Origin: Bacillota bacterium
Lineage (GTDB): Bacteria; Bacillota; Clostridia; Lachnospirales; Bianqueaceae
Assembly: GCA_017474705.1 (NCBI GenBank)
Contig: JAFVHC010000173.1
Span: 1 to 7,137, forward strand
Reading direction: 5' to 3'
DNA: 7,137 bases
Notes under the pieces: model-generated
Database searches by the model: none
Seen by the model: only the letters and a program-made list of their open reading frames with translations
Told to the model about the DNA's origin: nothing
Made by a program: the position numbers and the translations under genes
Part shown: positions 1 through 6,650 of the stretch, in pieces
Layout of the letters: every line of letters begins with the position of its first letter
Position numbering within the stretch: position 1 is the stretch's first letter

Positions 1-1
1 C

Positions 2-709
2 CTTGCTGTATATGCCCCTTCCGGTGGGGCTGGCACCACCGTGCTCGCGTTGACGCTGGCGGATCTGTTGGCAGCAAAGGGAAAACGGGTCTTGTATCTG
101 GATCTGGAAAGCATCTCCTCATGGAGACTGTTCTTTCGATCGGATTCAGCCTATAATCTCTCGGATTTCCTATATAACATGCTGTTGGATACGCTGCCGC
201 CCAGGGAAGCTGCCAATTGCCTTAAGGAAATGACAACGATGCAAAGCAGGAAAATGTTTTTTATCGAACCGTGCAACGGGGGAGAAGATCTGCTGGTCCT
301 TGAGCCGGAAGAACAACAACAGCTGCTGACTGTTTTGCGGAAAGCTTTCGACGTAGTGGTGTGCGACCTGGATACCTGTCTGACTTCGTTCCAGATGACG
401 GTTCTTGAAAATTGCGATGCACGTATCTGGATCAGGGCAGGCGGCACGTCAGGACGAGCCAAGTGGGAGGACCTGGCCTCCGTGCTGCGGCGCAAGCATA
501 AAGAGTCTTTGCTGCAGGATGGGCACAGCGTGCAGGTGCGGATCGGAGCAGGCAACAGGGAAAGGAAATTGCAGGATCTCTGGGATCTGCCATGGGAAAA
601 GGACCTTTTTGTGGAGAAAGAAGGACTGAAATGGGTCCAGCAAAACACGGAATGGTACAAAAAAGCAGGTGCTCTGCTGCGGGAGGTCGAACATCTTGCC
701 GGAACATGA
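2..709 (+). CDS. tadZ: TadZ/CpaE-like MinD/ParA-fold pilus localisation protein (5'-partial)
   Basis: Reading continues in frame from base 2, so the visible 235 residues are the C-terminal part; the true start is upstream. The family is a MinD/ParA-type ATPase that positions the Tad machine. Visible residues 7-14 read SGGAGTTV, aligned with the deviant Walker A KGGxGKTT. Residues 30-36 (VLYLDLE) fit the Walker A' strand and aspartate, and 117-124 (DVVVCDLD) fit Walker B. Both Walker A lysines are replaced (S7 and T12). An N-terminal receiver-like domain, usual in TadZ/CpaE, would lie outside the window. The gene overlaps the next one (CpaF ATPase) by about 14 bp, which is the standard tadZ-tadA order and supports the call. 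An internal GTG at 41 opens the same frame but cuts through the P-loop, so it is not the start. A ParA-like protein of another role is the alternative, made unlikely by the neighbours. Confidence 0.85.
   Translation, partial: LAVYAPSGGAGTTVLALTLADLLAAKGKRVLYLDLESISSWRLFFRSDSAYNLSDFLYNMLLDTLPPREAANCLKEMTTMQSRKMFFIEPCNGGEDLLVLEPEEQQQLLTVLRKAFDVVVCDLDTCLTSFQMTVLENCDARIWIRAGGTSGRAKWEDLASVLRRKHKESLLQDGHSVQVRIGAGNRERKLQDLWDLPWEKDLFVEKEGLKWVQQNTEWYKKAGALLREVEHLAGT
682..687 (+). promoter_or_regulatory. Shine-Dalgarno site that fixes the cpaF start
   Basis: GGAGGT lies 8 nt before a TTG at 696 that is in frame with cpaF. A GTG at 669 opens the same frame 13 nt upstream of this site and has no comparable site in front of it. 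The site therefore favours TTG 696. Confidence 0.6.
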
Positions 710-1871
710 TACCAGCCAGTATGTGGCTCTGAAACAGAAAGTCCAAAGCGCCATGCCTATGAGGCAGGAATATACGGATGCGGACGTGGAGCAGACGATC
801 TATCATGTGCTGGCACAGGAAGCGCATGAGGATTATACCAACGTGCGGGAACGTGTTTCGATCGGACGGAGGATCTTCCATGCGATGCGGCGGCTGGACG
901 TACTGCAGCCATACCTGGAGGACCCGCAGATCACGGAGATCATGGTCAACGGACCGGATCACATCTTCATCGAAAAAGAAGGCCGTCTCTACCGGACGGA
1001 AACAGTGTTTGAATCCGCGACCCGACTGGAAGATGTGATCCAGCAGATCGTAGGCACGGTGAACCGTATCGTCAATGAATCCAATCCTATCGTGGATGCG
1101 CGCCTTGAGGATGGCTCCCGTGTCAATGCGGTCCTGCCACCGATCGCGCTGAACGGTCCGATCCTGACGATCCGTAAATTCCGTGAGGATCCGATCACGA
1201 TGGAAGAGTTGATCGCCTGGGATACTTTGACACAAGAAGCGGCCGATTTTCTGAAGGATCGCGTGAGAGAACGCTACAATATCTTCATTTGCGGAGGTAC
1301 GGCTTCGGGGAAGACAACGTTTTTGAATATCCTTTCGGGATTCATTCCTAAGGAGGAGCGGATCATCACGATCGAAGACGCGGCCGAACTGAAGCTTACC
1401 GGCCTGGAGAACCTGGTCACATTGGAAACAAGAAAGGCAGGTGTCGAAGGTAAGGGAGAGATCACGATCCGGGATCTGATCCGTACCAGTCTGCGCATGC
1501 GGCCCAACAGGATCATCGTCGGAGAGATCCGTGGCGCGGAGGCGATCGATATGCTTCAGGCCATGAATACAGGTCATGAGGGCTCGTTGAGTACCGGACA
1601 TGCCAATTCTTGTGCGGACATGATCTCGCGAATCGAGAGCATGGTCCTGCAAGGCGCATCTTTTCCGATCGAAGCGATCCGGGCTCAGATCGCATCGGCC
1701 ATCGATCTGATGGTCTATCTGACGCACAGACCGGATGGCAGACGGCAGCTAACGGAGATCGTTCAGGTGGAAGGCATGCGGGATGGGCAGGTCGTCATGG
1801 AGCCGCTGTTTACCAGAAAGGAGGAGCAACTGATCCGAACTGCACATGAAGTCAAGATCAAACAGAAATAG
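696..1871 (+). CDS. cpaF: CpaF/TadA-family secretion ATPase of the Tad pilus
   Basis: This is a type II/IV secretion ATPase (T2SSE family), the cytoplasmic hexameric motor that powers pilin polymerisation through TadB/TadC. With TTG 696 it is 391 residues. The N-terminal domain includes a DPQITEIMVNG stretch near residues 75-85 and the RLEDGSRVNAVLPP segment near 136-149. Walker A is GGTASGKTT at 200-208 with K206. The Asp box is IEDAAEL at 226-232. Walker B is IIVGEIRG at 273-280 with catalytic E277. The His box, TGHEGSLSTGHANS, spans 292-305 with H294 and H302. All catalytic elements are intact. The start was chosen from the GGAGGT site 8 nt upstream; GTG 669 and GTG 723 are alternatives. 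It overlaps TadZ by 14 bp and TadB by 26 bp, implying translational coupling. CpaF rather than another VirB11-like ATPase follows from the tadZ-tadB-tadC neighbours. Confidence 0.96.
   Translation: MPEHDTSQYVALKQKVQSAMPMRQEYTDADVEQTIYHVLAQEAHEDYTNVRERVSIGRRIFHAMRRLDVLQPYLEDPQITEIMVNGPDHIFIEKEGRLYRTETVFESATRLEDVIQQIVGTVNRIVNESNPIVDARLEDGSRVNAVLPPIALNGPILTIRKFREDPITMEELIAWDTLTQEAADFLKDRVRERYNIFICGGTASGKTTFLNILSGFIPKEERIITIEDAAELKLTGLENLVTLETRKAGVEGKGEITIRDLIRTSLRMRPNRIIVGEIRGAEAIDMLQAMNTGHEGSLSTGHANSCADMISRIESMVLQGASFPIEAIRAQIASAIDLMVYLTHRPDGRRQLTEIVQVEGMRDGQVVMEPLFTRKEEQLIRTAHEVKIKQK
1818..1824 (+). promoter_or_regulatory. Possible distant ribosome site for tadB
   Basis: AAGGAGG lies inside the 3' end of cpaF, 21 nt before the tadB ATG at 1846. 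That is longer than the usual 5-9 nt. The bases also encode Lys-Glu-Glu of CpaF, so the match may be chance. No better site lies nearer. Confidence 0.3.
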
Positions 1872-2604
1872 AGCCCGGATCCGCTATCGGTTGACGTGGA
1901 AAGACTGGCTGTTTTATGGCATTGCCGGAGCCTTTTTCACTGCTTTGGTCCTGAGGGTGTTTTATGGCGACCCCCTGATCTCAGCTTTTGGAGCTGTACC
2001 AGCCGCTATCTTGTTTCCGTTGTACAAGCGTAAGGATATCAAGGAGCGGAAAAAGCAAAAGATCCTGTGGGAATTCAAAGAAAACCTGTACGCACTGTCT
2101 ACGGCGCTCCGGGCAGGACAGTCATTGGAGAGCGCTTTTGCAACCATGACGCAGGATATGGACGCAGAGATCTATCGGATATTGACCCCGGTCTATCAGA
2201 GCATGACAGCGCAGATGAAGCTCCACAGGCGCCTTGAGGACCTGCTGCTGGAGTTTGCTGCCGAGACGGAAGCGGATGACATCCGAAGCTTTGCTGAGAT
2301 CATCGCCGTCGCAAAACGTACGCGGGGCGATATGACCGAGGTCATCGAAAACACCGCTCAGCTTCTGCAGGAAAAGATCGAGATCCGACAGGAACTGGAA
2401 GTCCTGTTGGCCAGGAAAAAGACGGAACAGCGCGTCATGAACCTGATGCCGCTATTAGTCATCGGCATGCTGGCAACATTGTCGCCCGATTATGTGCGGC
2501 CTTTATATGTGACCTTACAAGGCCGGGTGATCATGACGATCTGTCTGCTGCTTGCTTTAGCCAGTATCCTGGTTGCGAGACATATGGCAGATATTGCCTT
2601 ATAG
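1846..2604 (+). CDS. tadB: TadB-like inner-membrane platform protein (T2SSF family)
   Basis: TadB pairs with TadC to form the membrane platform on which the CpaF motor acts. The 252-residue protein has two N-terminal membrane segments (about 21-40 and 43-60), a basic cytoplasmic linker (61-72), a T2SSF helical domain (about 76-200) containing the typical LSTALRAGQSLESAF segment at 84-98, and two C-terminal membrane segments (about 198-216 and 227-245). SPDYVRPLYVTLQGR at 213-227 matches the usual loop between the last two helices of TadB. ATG 1846 is the only good start: the frame has a TGA at 1831. It begins 26 bp inside cpaF and lacks a well-spaced ribosome site, so it is probably translated by coupling. 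Its stop TAG shares its G with the tadC ribosome site. It is a little shorter than many TadB proteins (about 300). Confidence 0.92.
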   Translation: MKSRSNRNRARIRYRLTWKDWLFYGIAGAFFTALVLRVFYGDPLISAFGAVPAAILFPLYKRKDIKERKKQKILWEFKENLYALSTALRAGQSLESAFATMTQDMDAEIYRILTPVYQSMTAQMKLHRRLEDLLLEFAAETEADDIRSFAEIIAVAKRTRGDMTEVIENTAQLLQEKIEIRQELEVLLARKKTEQRVMNLMPLLVIGMLATLSPDYVRPLYVTLQGRVIMTICLLLALASILVARHMADIAL

Positions 2605-2609
2605 GAGGT
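2604..2609 (+). promoter_or_regulatory. Ribosome site that fixes the tadC start
   Basis: GGAGGT begins on the last base of the tadB stop codon and ends 4 nt before ATG 2614. A GTG at 2608 in the same frame lies within the site itself, so ATG 2614 is preferred. Confidence 0.75.
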
Positions 2610-2613
2610 GTTC

Positions 2614-4032
2614 ATGCGTATCTGGATCGGGATCATTCTATGCGGATGGTGCAGTCTGCTGGTCATATGGGTCTACAGACGGCCGAAGACTTTTCCTCAG
2701 ATGATGGCGGACGCCGGATGGTTCCTTCCTGGAAGATTTGTACGAAGACGGTCAGTAAAAGTACCGCCCGAGAAGGCAGCAGCCCTGTACGCGGATATGG
2801 ACCCGGATGAAGCGGTACGATCGTACATCCGTTTTTGGTGGGGACTGTGGTATTGCAGTCTGATCCTTGCGGCGACTCTATGTCTGGGTGCGGTACACCT
2901 GGACCAGGCAAGGTCGATTCGATCAAAGGACGTATCTCTTGAGAGACCTGAATTTGGTGCAGAGGATACAAGCATCGTGCTGGAATTGGAAGCCGAAGAT
3001 GGGAAAACACAGATCCAGGACAAGGTGCGTATCCGTATCCCTTCAAAAACGCCCTCAGAGGTGGAAACGGAGAGGATCCTGAATACCGCTGAAGATCGTG
3101 TGCGAAAGTATTTTGATACTGAGTATCTGAAGCGGGAGAAGTGGCCTGAAGATATCGGATCCGTACAAGTCCTATGTTTTCCTGTAGAGACAGAGTGGAT
3201 CGATACCCAGGGGGCGATCCTTTGGGAGGACATCACGACGTCTGTAGAAACGAGGATCCGGGTCCTGCTTACTGCATACGGAAGAGATAAAGAGTTCGAA
3301 ATACCGCTGCGTATCGATCCACGGCAGGAGACACTGGATGAGAAGGTTGCCCATATGTTGGAACGGATGGATCAAGGTGCATACGTTACGGAGGATGCTG
3401 TCACTCTTCCCACGGAGGACAGGGACGGTGTTCGATATACCTGGAGACCGGCAGGACAGAATAGACAAACGGATCCGAAAGTATATTATCTATGGACAGG
3501 ACTGCTGCCATTCCTTCCTGTCGTGTCGTATCGGTACAGGATCCGGCAAAAGGCCCTGGAGCGAAGGAAAAGGATCTACCGAAGCTATCCTGATATGCTC
3601 AACCAGTTCATGATACTTTTGGGTTCCGGAATGAGCATCATGAAAGCGTGGGAAAAGATGGATGCGGATTATCGTGAGAAAAAGAAACGGGATCACGTGC
3701 AGGATCCTTTGTTTGAAGAGATGCTGCGTGCAGAAAACCGGATGCGTACAGGATATTCTTTTGGAAAAGCAGTCAGGATCATGGCAGAGAACCTGAAAGT
3801 CCAGGAGATCCGTCAGTTCGCCTCGATCCTTACCGCAAGCTGGAAACGAGGGGATGATCATGTGCTGCTGCACCTGAAGGATCTGCATGACCGATCCTGG
3901 GAGATCCGAAAGAACCAGGCCAGAAAGGCCTCGGAAGAAGCGGATACAAAACTGCTGCTTCCCTTGATGATGATGTTGATCGTAGTGATAATCATCGTAC
4001 TGAGCCCGGCTCTGATGACGATGACAGTTTAG
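2614..4032 (+). CDS. tadC: TadC-like platform protein with a large extracytoplasmic insert
   Basis: This is the second T2SSF-family platform protein. It is 472 residues, well above the roughly 300 common for TadC. Membrane segments are predicted by eye at about 2-21, 76-95, 290-306 and 449-468. The T2SSF domain spans about 325-448, with YPDMLNQFMILLGSGMSIMKAW at its start (given here only as position 325-346), TGYSFGKAVR near 379-388 and EIRQFASIL near 398-406. The extra mass is a soluble domain at about 97-287 between the second and third membrane segments; by topology it should face outward. Within it, residues 177-236 (key residues W177, W195, G200, LLTAYG 218-223, EFEIPLRI 227-234) resemble the atrophied bacterial Ig-like fold. 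The C-terminal T2SSF domain and last helix are complete. Position directly after tadB supports the call. The Ig-like assignment is an inference. Confidence 0.9.
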   Translation: MRIWIGIILCGWCSLLVIWVYRRPKTFPQMMADAGWFLPGRFVRRRSVKVPPEKAAALYADMDPDEAVRSYIRFWWGLWYCSLILAATLCLGAVHLDQARSIRSKDVSLERPEFGAEDTSIVLELEAEDGKTQIQDKVRIRIPSKTPSEVETERILNTAEDRVRKYFDTEYLKREKWPEDIGSVQVLCFPVETEWIDTQGAILWEDITTSVETRIRVLLTAYGRDKEFEIPLRIDPRQETLDEKVAHMLERMDQGAYVTEDAVTLPTEDRDGVRYTWRPAGQNRQTDPKVYYLWTGLLPFLPVVSYRYRIRQKALERRKRIYRSYPDMLNQFMILLGSGMSIMKAWEKMDADYREKKKRDHVQDPLFEEMLRAENRMRTGYSFGKAVRIMAENLKVQEIRQFASILTASWKRGDDHVLLHLKDLHDRSWEIRKNQARKASEEADTKLLLPLMMMLIVVIIIVLSPALMTMTV

Positions 4033-4034
4033 TT

Positions 4035-4040
4035 GGGAGG
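4035..4040 (+). promoter_or_regulatory. Strong ribosome site of the Flp-like pilin gene
   Basis: GGGAGG ends directly before an ATG at 4041 and 6 nt before a second in-frame ATG at 4047. The spacing favours 4047. The site is in the 14 bp between the tadC stop and the pilin. Confidence 0.75.
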
Positions 4041-4046
4041 ATGACT

Positions 4047-4259
4047 ATGATTGCTTTATACTCGATGTTTTTGGACCGGATCCGGACCTGGAGCGAGGAT
4101 CAGGATGGCTTCGGAACGTTGGAATTGGTACTGTTGCTTTGTGTGCTGATCGCACTTGCGCTTTTATTCAAAAATACGATCGTTTCTTTTGTCAGCAACA
4201 TGCTGAAAACGATCTCGACACAGGGCTCCGGTTTCGATCCCGCATCCCTGGCAAAATGA
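4047..4259 (+). CDS. Flp-like (Flp1-type) type IVb prepilin
   Basis: This is the probable major pilin subunit polymerised by the machine encoded upstream. The product is 70 residues. A hydrophilic leader (1-21) ends in Gly21, followed by FGTLELVLLLCVLIALALLF: Gly at -1, Glu26 at +5 and about 17 hydrophobic residues, the layout of a prepilin-peptidase (class III) signal. Cleavage after Gly21 would leave a 49-residue mature pilin, similar to other Flp pilins. The tail (STQGSGFDPASLAK) is short and polar. It lacks the Tyr that follows the +5 Glu in classical Flp pilins (here Leu27). ATG 4047 was chosen over 4041 by ribosome-site spacing; the 4041 start adds two residues only. Its stop overlaps the TadE start as ATGA. 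No second pilin copy is seen here. The family assignment rests on the signal, size and position. Confidence 0.83.
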   Translation: MIALYSMFLDRIRTWSEDQDGFGTLELVLLLCVLIALALLFKNTIVSFVSNMLKTISTQGSGFDPASLAK

Positions 4260-4702
4260 AGCTGAAGGGGACGGCAACGGTAGAAGCGGCTTTGATCTTT
4301 CCGTTGATCTTTCTGCTGTTGATGGTCTTTCTGCAGTATGCTTTATATTTCATGACACTGGAACATGTGCAGGCGGCCTGTAATGAGGGGATCATTGCAG
4401 GCCGGGCACAGGTTCCGGATGAAACCATTCGTGCTCATATCGGACAGGTCCTTAAGCACAGCATGGTGTCGAGAGGAGCTGATATAACGATACAACATGG
4501 ACGGTGGTTCATGTTTCCCACACACGAGATCAAAGTCCATGGCATTTTTTCGCTGTTCTTTCCCATGAAGATCGAAGTATGTGTGCGTGGATATGGGTCT
4601 CAGTCGGAAACATTCTGCCGGATCACCGACCTGATCTGGGAATGTGCGGGTACTTTACAGGAAGCAGGGCTCCTGAAGGGGCAGTGGTTCGGAGGCGGTT
4701 GA
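4256..4702 (+). CDS. tadE: TadE-like pseudopilin
   Basis: TadE-like proteins are minor pseudopilins processed by the Tad prepilin peptidase. This one is 148 residues and starts with MKLKG, followed by TATVEAALIFPLIFLLLMVF. Gly5 is at -1, Glu10 at +5, and a membrane helix spans about 10-32. The TATVEAA motif is characteristic of the TadE/TadF family. The rest is a small soluble domain with four cysteines (42, 109, 121, 130), which might form disulphides outside the cell (inference). ATG 4256 overlaps the pilin stop as ATGA, with no ribosome site of its own, so translation probably depends on the pilin gene. An in-frame reading frame extends upstream to 4139 but only duplicates the pilin gene in another frame. 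Its TGA stop (4700-4702) overlaps an out-of-frame TTG (4699), relevant to the next gene. Confidence 0.87.
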   Translation: MKLKGTATVEAALIFPLIFLLLMVFLQYALYFMTLEHVQAACNEGIIAGRAQVPDETIRAHIGQVLKHSMVSRGADITIQHGRWFMFPTHEIKVHGIFSLFFPMKIEVCVRGYGSQSETFCRITDLIWECAGTLQEAGLLKGQWFGGG

Positions 4703-4751
4703 ATCGAAATATACAAGTAAGAAAACGGGCAGCCTGACTGCCTTCTTCAGC
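4677..4751 (+). other. Open in-frame extension upstream of the DUF5702 gene without a usual start codon
   Basis: The frame of the next gene is open from just after a TGA at 4674. Codons 4719-4751 read KKTGSLTAFFS, which matches the conserved N-terminal KxGSxTxFxS pattern of DUF5702-type proteins and completes the membrane segment. No ATG, GTG or TTG lies in this frame before ATG 4752; the only near-start codons are CTG 4734 and GTT 4698. In the next frame, TTG 4699 overlaps the tadE stop (TTGA) and encodes MNRNIQVRKRAA before a stop at 4735-4737. The region is therefore probably coding, but its start is unresolved. Confidence 0.55.
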
Positions 4752-6650
4752 ATGATCATGAGCGCCGTGATCCTGTTCATGATCGTGATCTATACGGTCA
4801 GTCAGACACTGATGGCGGGGATCCGAGGCAGACAGGCTATGGATCTGTGCGCTAAAAGTGTCATGGCAGGATATGTATATGAGTTGTACCATGAATATGG
4901 GTTGTTTGCATTGCTTTCAGAAGCATCTGCCCAGGAGGATCTGATATTTTTCCTTAAAGAAAACCTGGCGTCGGAGCATGTGCGGGATATCACATATACG
5001 TCCAGCGGCCTGCTGACGGATACGGCTGCTTTTGAAGGACAGATCAGAACGTTCATGGAATACAGGATGCCTTTGCGTGTGATCGAGCAGTATACCGATC
5101 TGTTGGATCAGTTTCAGGAGATCGGCGACGTTTCAGAAGTGATCGATCAGCAGATCAGTCTGAGCGAATGCACGGAGCAGTACGCAGCACTTTTTTCTGC
5201 TTTTATAACAGCGTTGGAAGGTATCGATGCTTATGGCGGACAGGATGACGTTTGTGTCAAAAGATTCTGGGATGAGGAATGGAGCAAGGCTTCTTACCAG
5301 GAATTACTGGCGGAAGATCCACAAGAAAAGGTTTCTGCTGTTGCTGCGTGGCGTGAGCGTGCGGAACGCTTTGCAGACGTAACGGAAGAAGCGCTGCAAG
5401 CGTGGACAGAACTGCAGACGGAAGGACGGAAGATTCGGCCTGAGCTGGAAGAGATGTTGGACAAGGCAGAGACGGAGGAGCAGAAAACAGAGATCCGAAA
5501 AATGCTTGCTTCACTGCATACAGGGCAGTCGGAAGATAGGGAGATACAAAAGATCCTGGAAGAGGACCTGCAATGTATCAGGCAAGGGGAACGTGCTTTG
5601 AACGATCTGCTGGATGAAGGCGAAGCAGCTGATATCGTATCCGCCGGTGCGTTACTGCAGTATCGTACAGACTTGTATGTTGCTTATGAGCTGCGGCCGG
5701 TCCAGAATGGAACGTCGTCGTGGAGGAAACTCTGGAGAGAATTGCAGGATTACGTTACGGATCTTTCCTCTTACGTGGGAAAAGAAGAAGCTGTCAATGA
5801 CAGTATGCGCGCGGAGCTCCCTTCGCATACACTGCCGCGTCAGGACAGATCCGGCCTTTCACTGACTGAACTGTCCAAGCTGGCACGGCAGACACTGGAT
5901 GATGCCCCCCGGAAGATCCTGGACAGAGTCTATACTGTTGAATATGCAGCCGGTATGTTCAGAAACCTACGGGAACAGATCTACATCCAGGATGAAAAAG
6001 GAAAACCGGTCCGTTCTCTGCGTGCGCGGGAGAAAAGGACCGGTGTCTTTGTGGCAGAGCAGGAGTATCTGCTCATCGGGTATGGAAAAGATCTTCGGAA
6101 CTGTCAGATGGTGCGGCTGGAGATCATTGGACTGCGCATGCTCAGCAATCTCTGGTTTTTGAGTACGAATGCAGAGAAAAAAGAAGTGATCAAAAGTATG
6201 TCTGCTGTGGGCGGCATCCTGGCCCCCGGTTGGGGCGATCTGGTACTGGAAGCCTTGATCACAGCGATCTGGGCAGGAGTGGAGTCGCTGAGTGATTATG
6301 AGATCCTGATCCATGGTGGGAAGGTCCCGATCATGAAAAGCGCCGGATCCTGGCACACGGATCTCCGAAACCTGTCATTGAAGGAATGGAAGGAAGAAAA
6401 GGATAAATGGACCCATGCGGGGTCGGAGACAAAAGGACTGCCGTATGAAGATCATATCAAGATCCTTTTGTACTGTCTGCCCAAACATACGCTGAACAGC
6501 CGTATCATGGATCTGATCCAGCTGAACCTTGGCCGCTGGACAGGTGTTCCGATCCGCCTGGAGCAGATGCCTGTTGCTTTCCGGGCAGCCTGCAGCTATA
6601 TAGTCAATGGAAGAAAGTACCAGGCAAAAGGAGAGTATGGATATACATGA
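4752..6650 (+). CDS. DUF5702-type Tad-locus protein, membrane-anchored, coiled-coil rich
   Basis: The product is 632 residues from ATG 4752; the true N-terminus is probably about 10-18 residues longer (see the upstream extension). The function of DUF5702 proteins is unknown; they recur in Firmicute Tad loci. From the N-terminus: a membrane segment (about 1-20); an acidic helical region with a MDLCAKSVMAGY-like stretch at 30-41; a probable coiled-coil region at about 190-290 rich in Glu, Lys and Arg; then a conserved C-terminal block with QEYLLIGYGKD (437-447), a hydrophobic stretch (485-510), GGKVPIMKSAGSW (522-534), LPYEDHIKILLYCL (563-576) and SRIMDLIQLN (583-592). These blocks fit DUF5702 as I remember it. 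The protein is probably anchored and exposed outside the membrane; an adhesin, tip or periplasmic-space spacer are options, none shown. It overlaps the following gene as ATGA. Confidence 0.82.
   Translation: MIMSAVILFMIVIYTVSQTLMAGIRGRQAMDLCAKSVMAGYVYELYHEYGLFALLSEASAQEDLIFFLKENLASEHVRDITYTSSGLLTDTAAFEGQIRTFMEYRMPLRVIEQYTDLLDQFQEIGDVSEVIDQQISLSECTEQYAALFSAFITALEGIDAYGGQDDVCVKRFWDEEWSKASYQELLAEDPQEKVSAVAAWRERAERFADVTEEALQAWTELQTEGRKIRPELEEMLDKAETEEQKTEIRKMLASLHTGQSEDREIQKILEEDLQCIRQGERALNDLLDEGEAADIVSAGALLQYRTDLYVAYELRPVQNGTSSWRKLWRELQDYVTDLSSYVGKEEAVNDSMRAELPSHTLPRQDRSGLSLTELSKLARQTLDDAPRKILDRVYTVEYAAGMFRNLREQIYIQDEKGKPVRSLRAREKRTGVFVAEQEYLLIGYGKDLRNCQMVRLEIIGLRMLSNLWFLSTNAEKKEVIKSMSAVGGILAPGWGDLVLEALITAIWAGVESLSDYEILIHGGKVPIMKSAGSWHTDLRNLSLKEWKEEKDKWTHAGSETKGLPYEDHIKILLYCLPKHTLNSRIMDLIQLNLGRWTGVPIRLEQMPVAFRAACSYIVNGRKYQAKGEYGYT

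Noticed and set aside
432..1727. Long antisense open frame (431 residues) opposite tadZ and cpaF
   Set aside because: It lies opposite well-supported genes with intact motifs, has no ribosome site, and its Asp/Arg/His-rich product reflects the reverse reading of ATC- and GATC-rich codons.
2697..3236. Antisense open frame of 179 residues opposite the TadC insert
   Set aside because: No recognisable domain or ribosome site, and the sense frame is continuous with a complete TadC; treated as a shadow.
4033..4046. Search for a terminator or internal promoter before the pilin gene
   Set aside because: Only 14 bp separate tadC and the pilin, filled by the ribosome site. No hairpin with a T run was seen here or in the other junctions.
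4139..4255. Upstream extension of the TadE frame
   Set aside because: It overlaps the pilin gene and would put 39 residues before a signal that must be near the N-terminus; ATG 4256 gives the expected short basic leader.
4504..4737. Frame +1 open stretch of 77 residues across the tadE end
   Set aside because: Most of it is a shadow of tadE. Only its last 13 codons (from TTG 4699) matter, as discussed for the DUF5702 start.
5967..6356. Antisense open frame of 129 residues opposite the DUF5702 gene
   Set aside because: It covers the most conserved part of the sense protein and shows no feature of its own.
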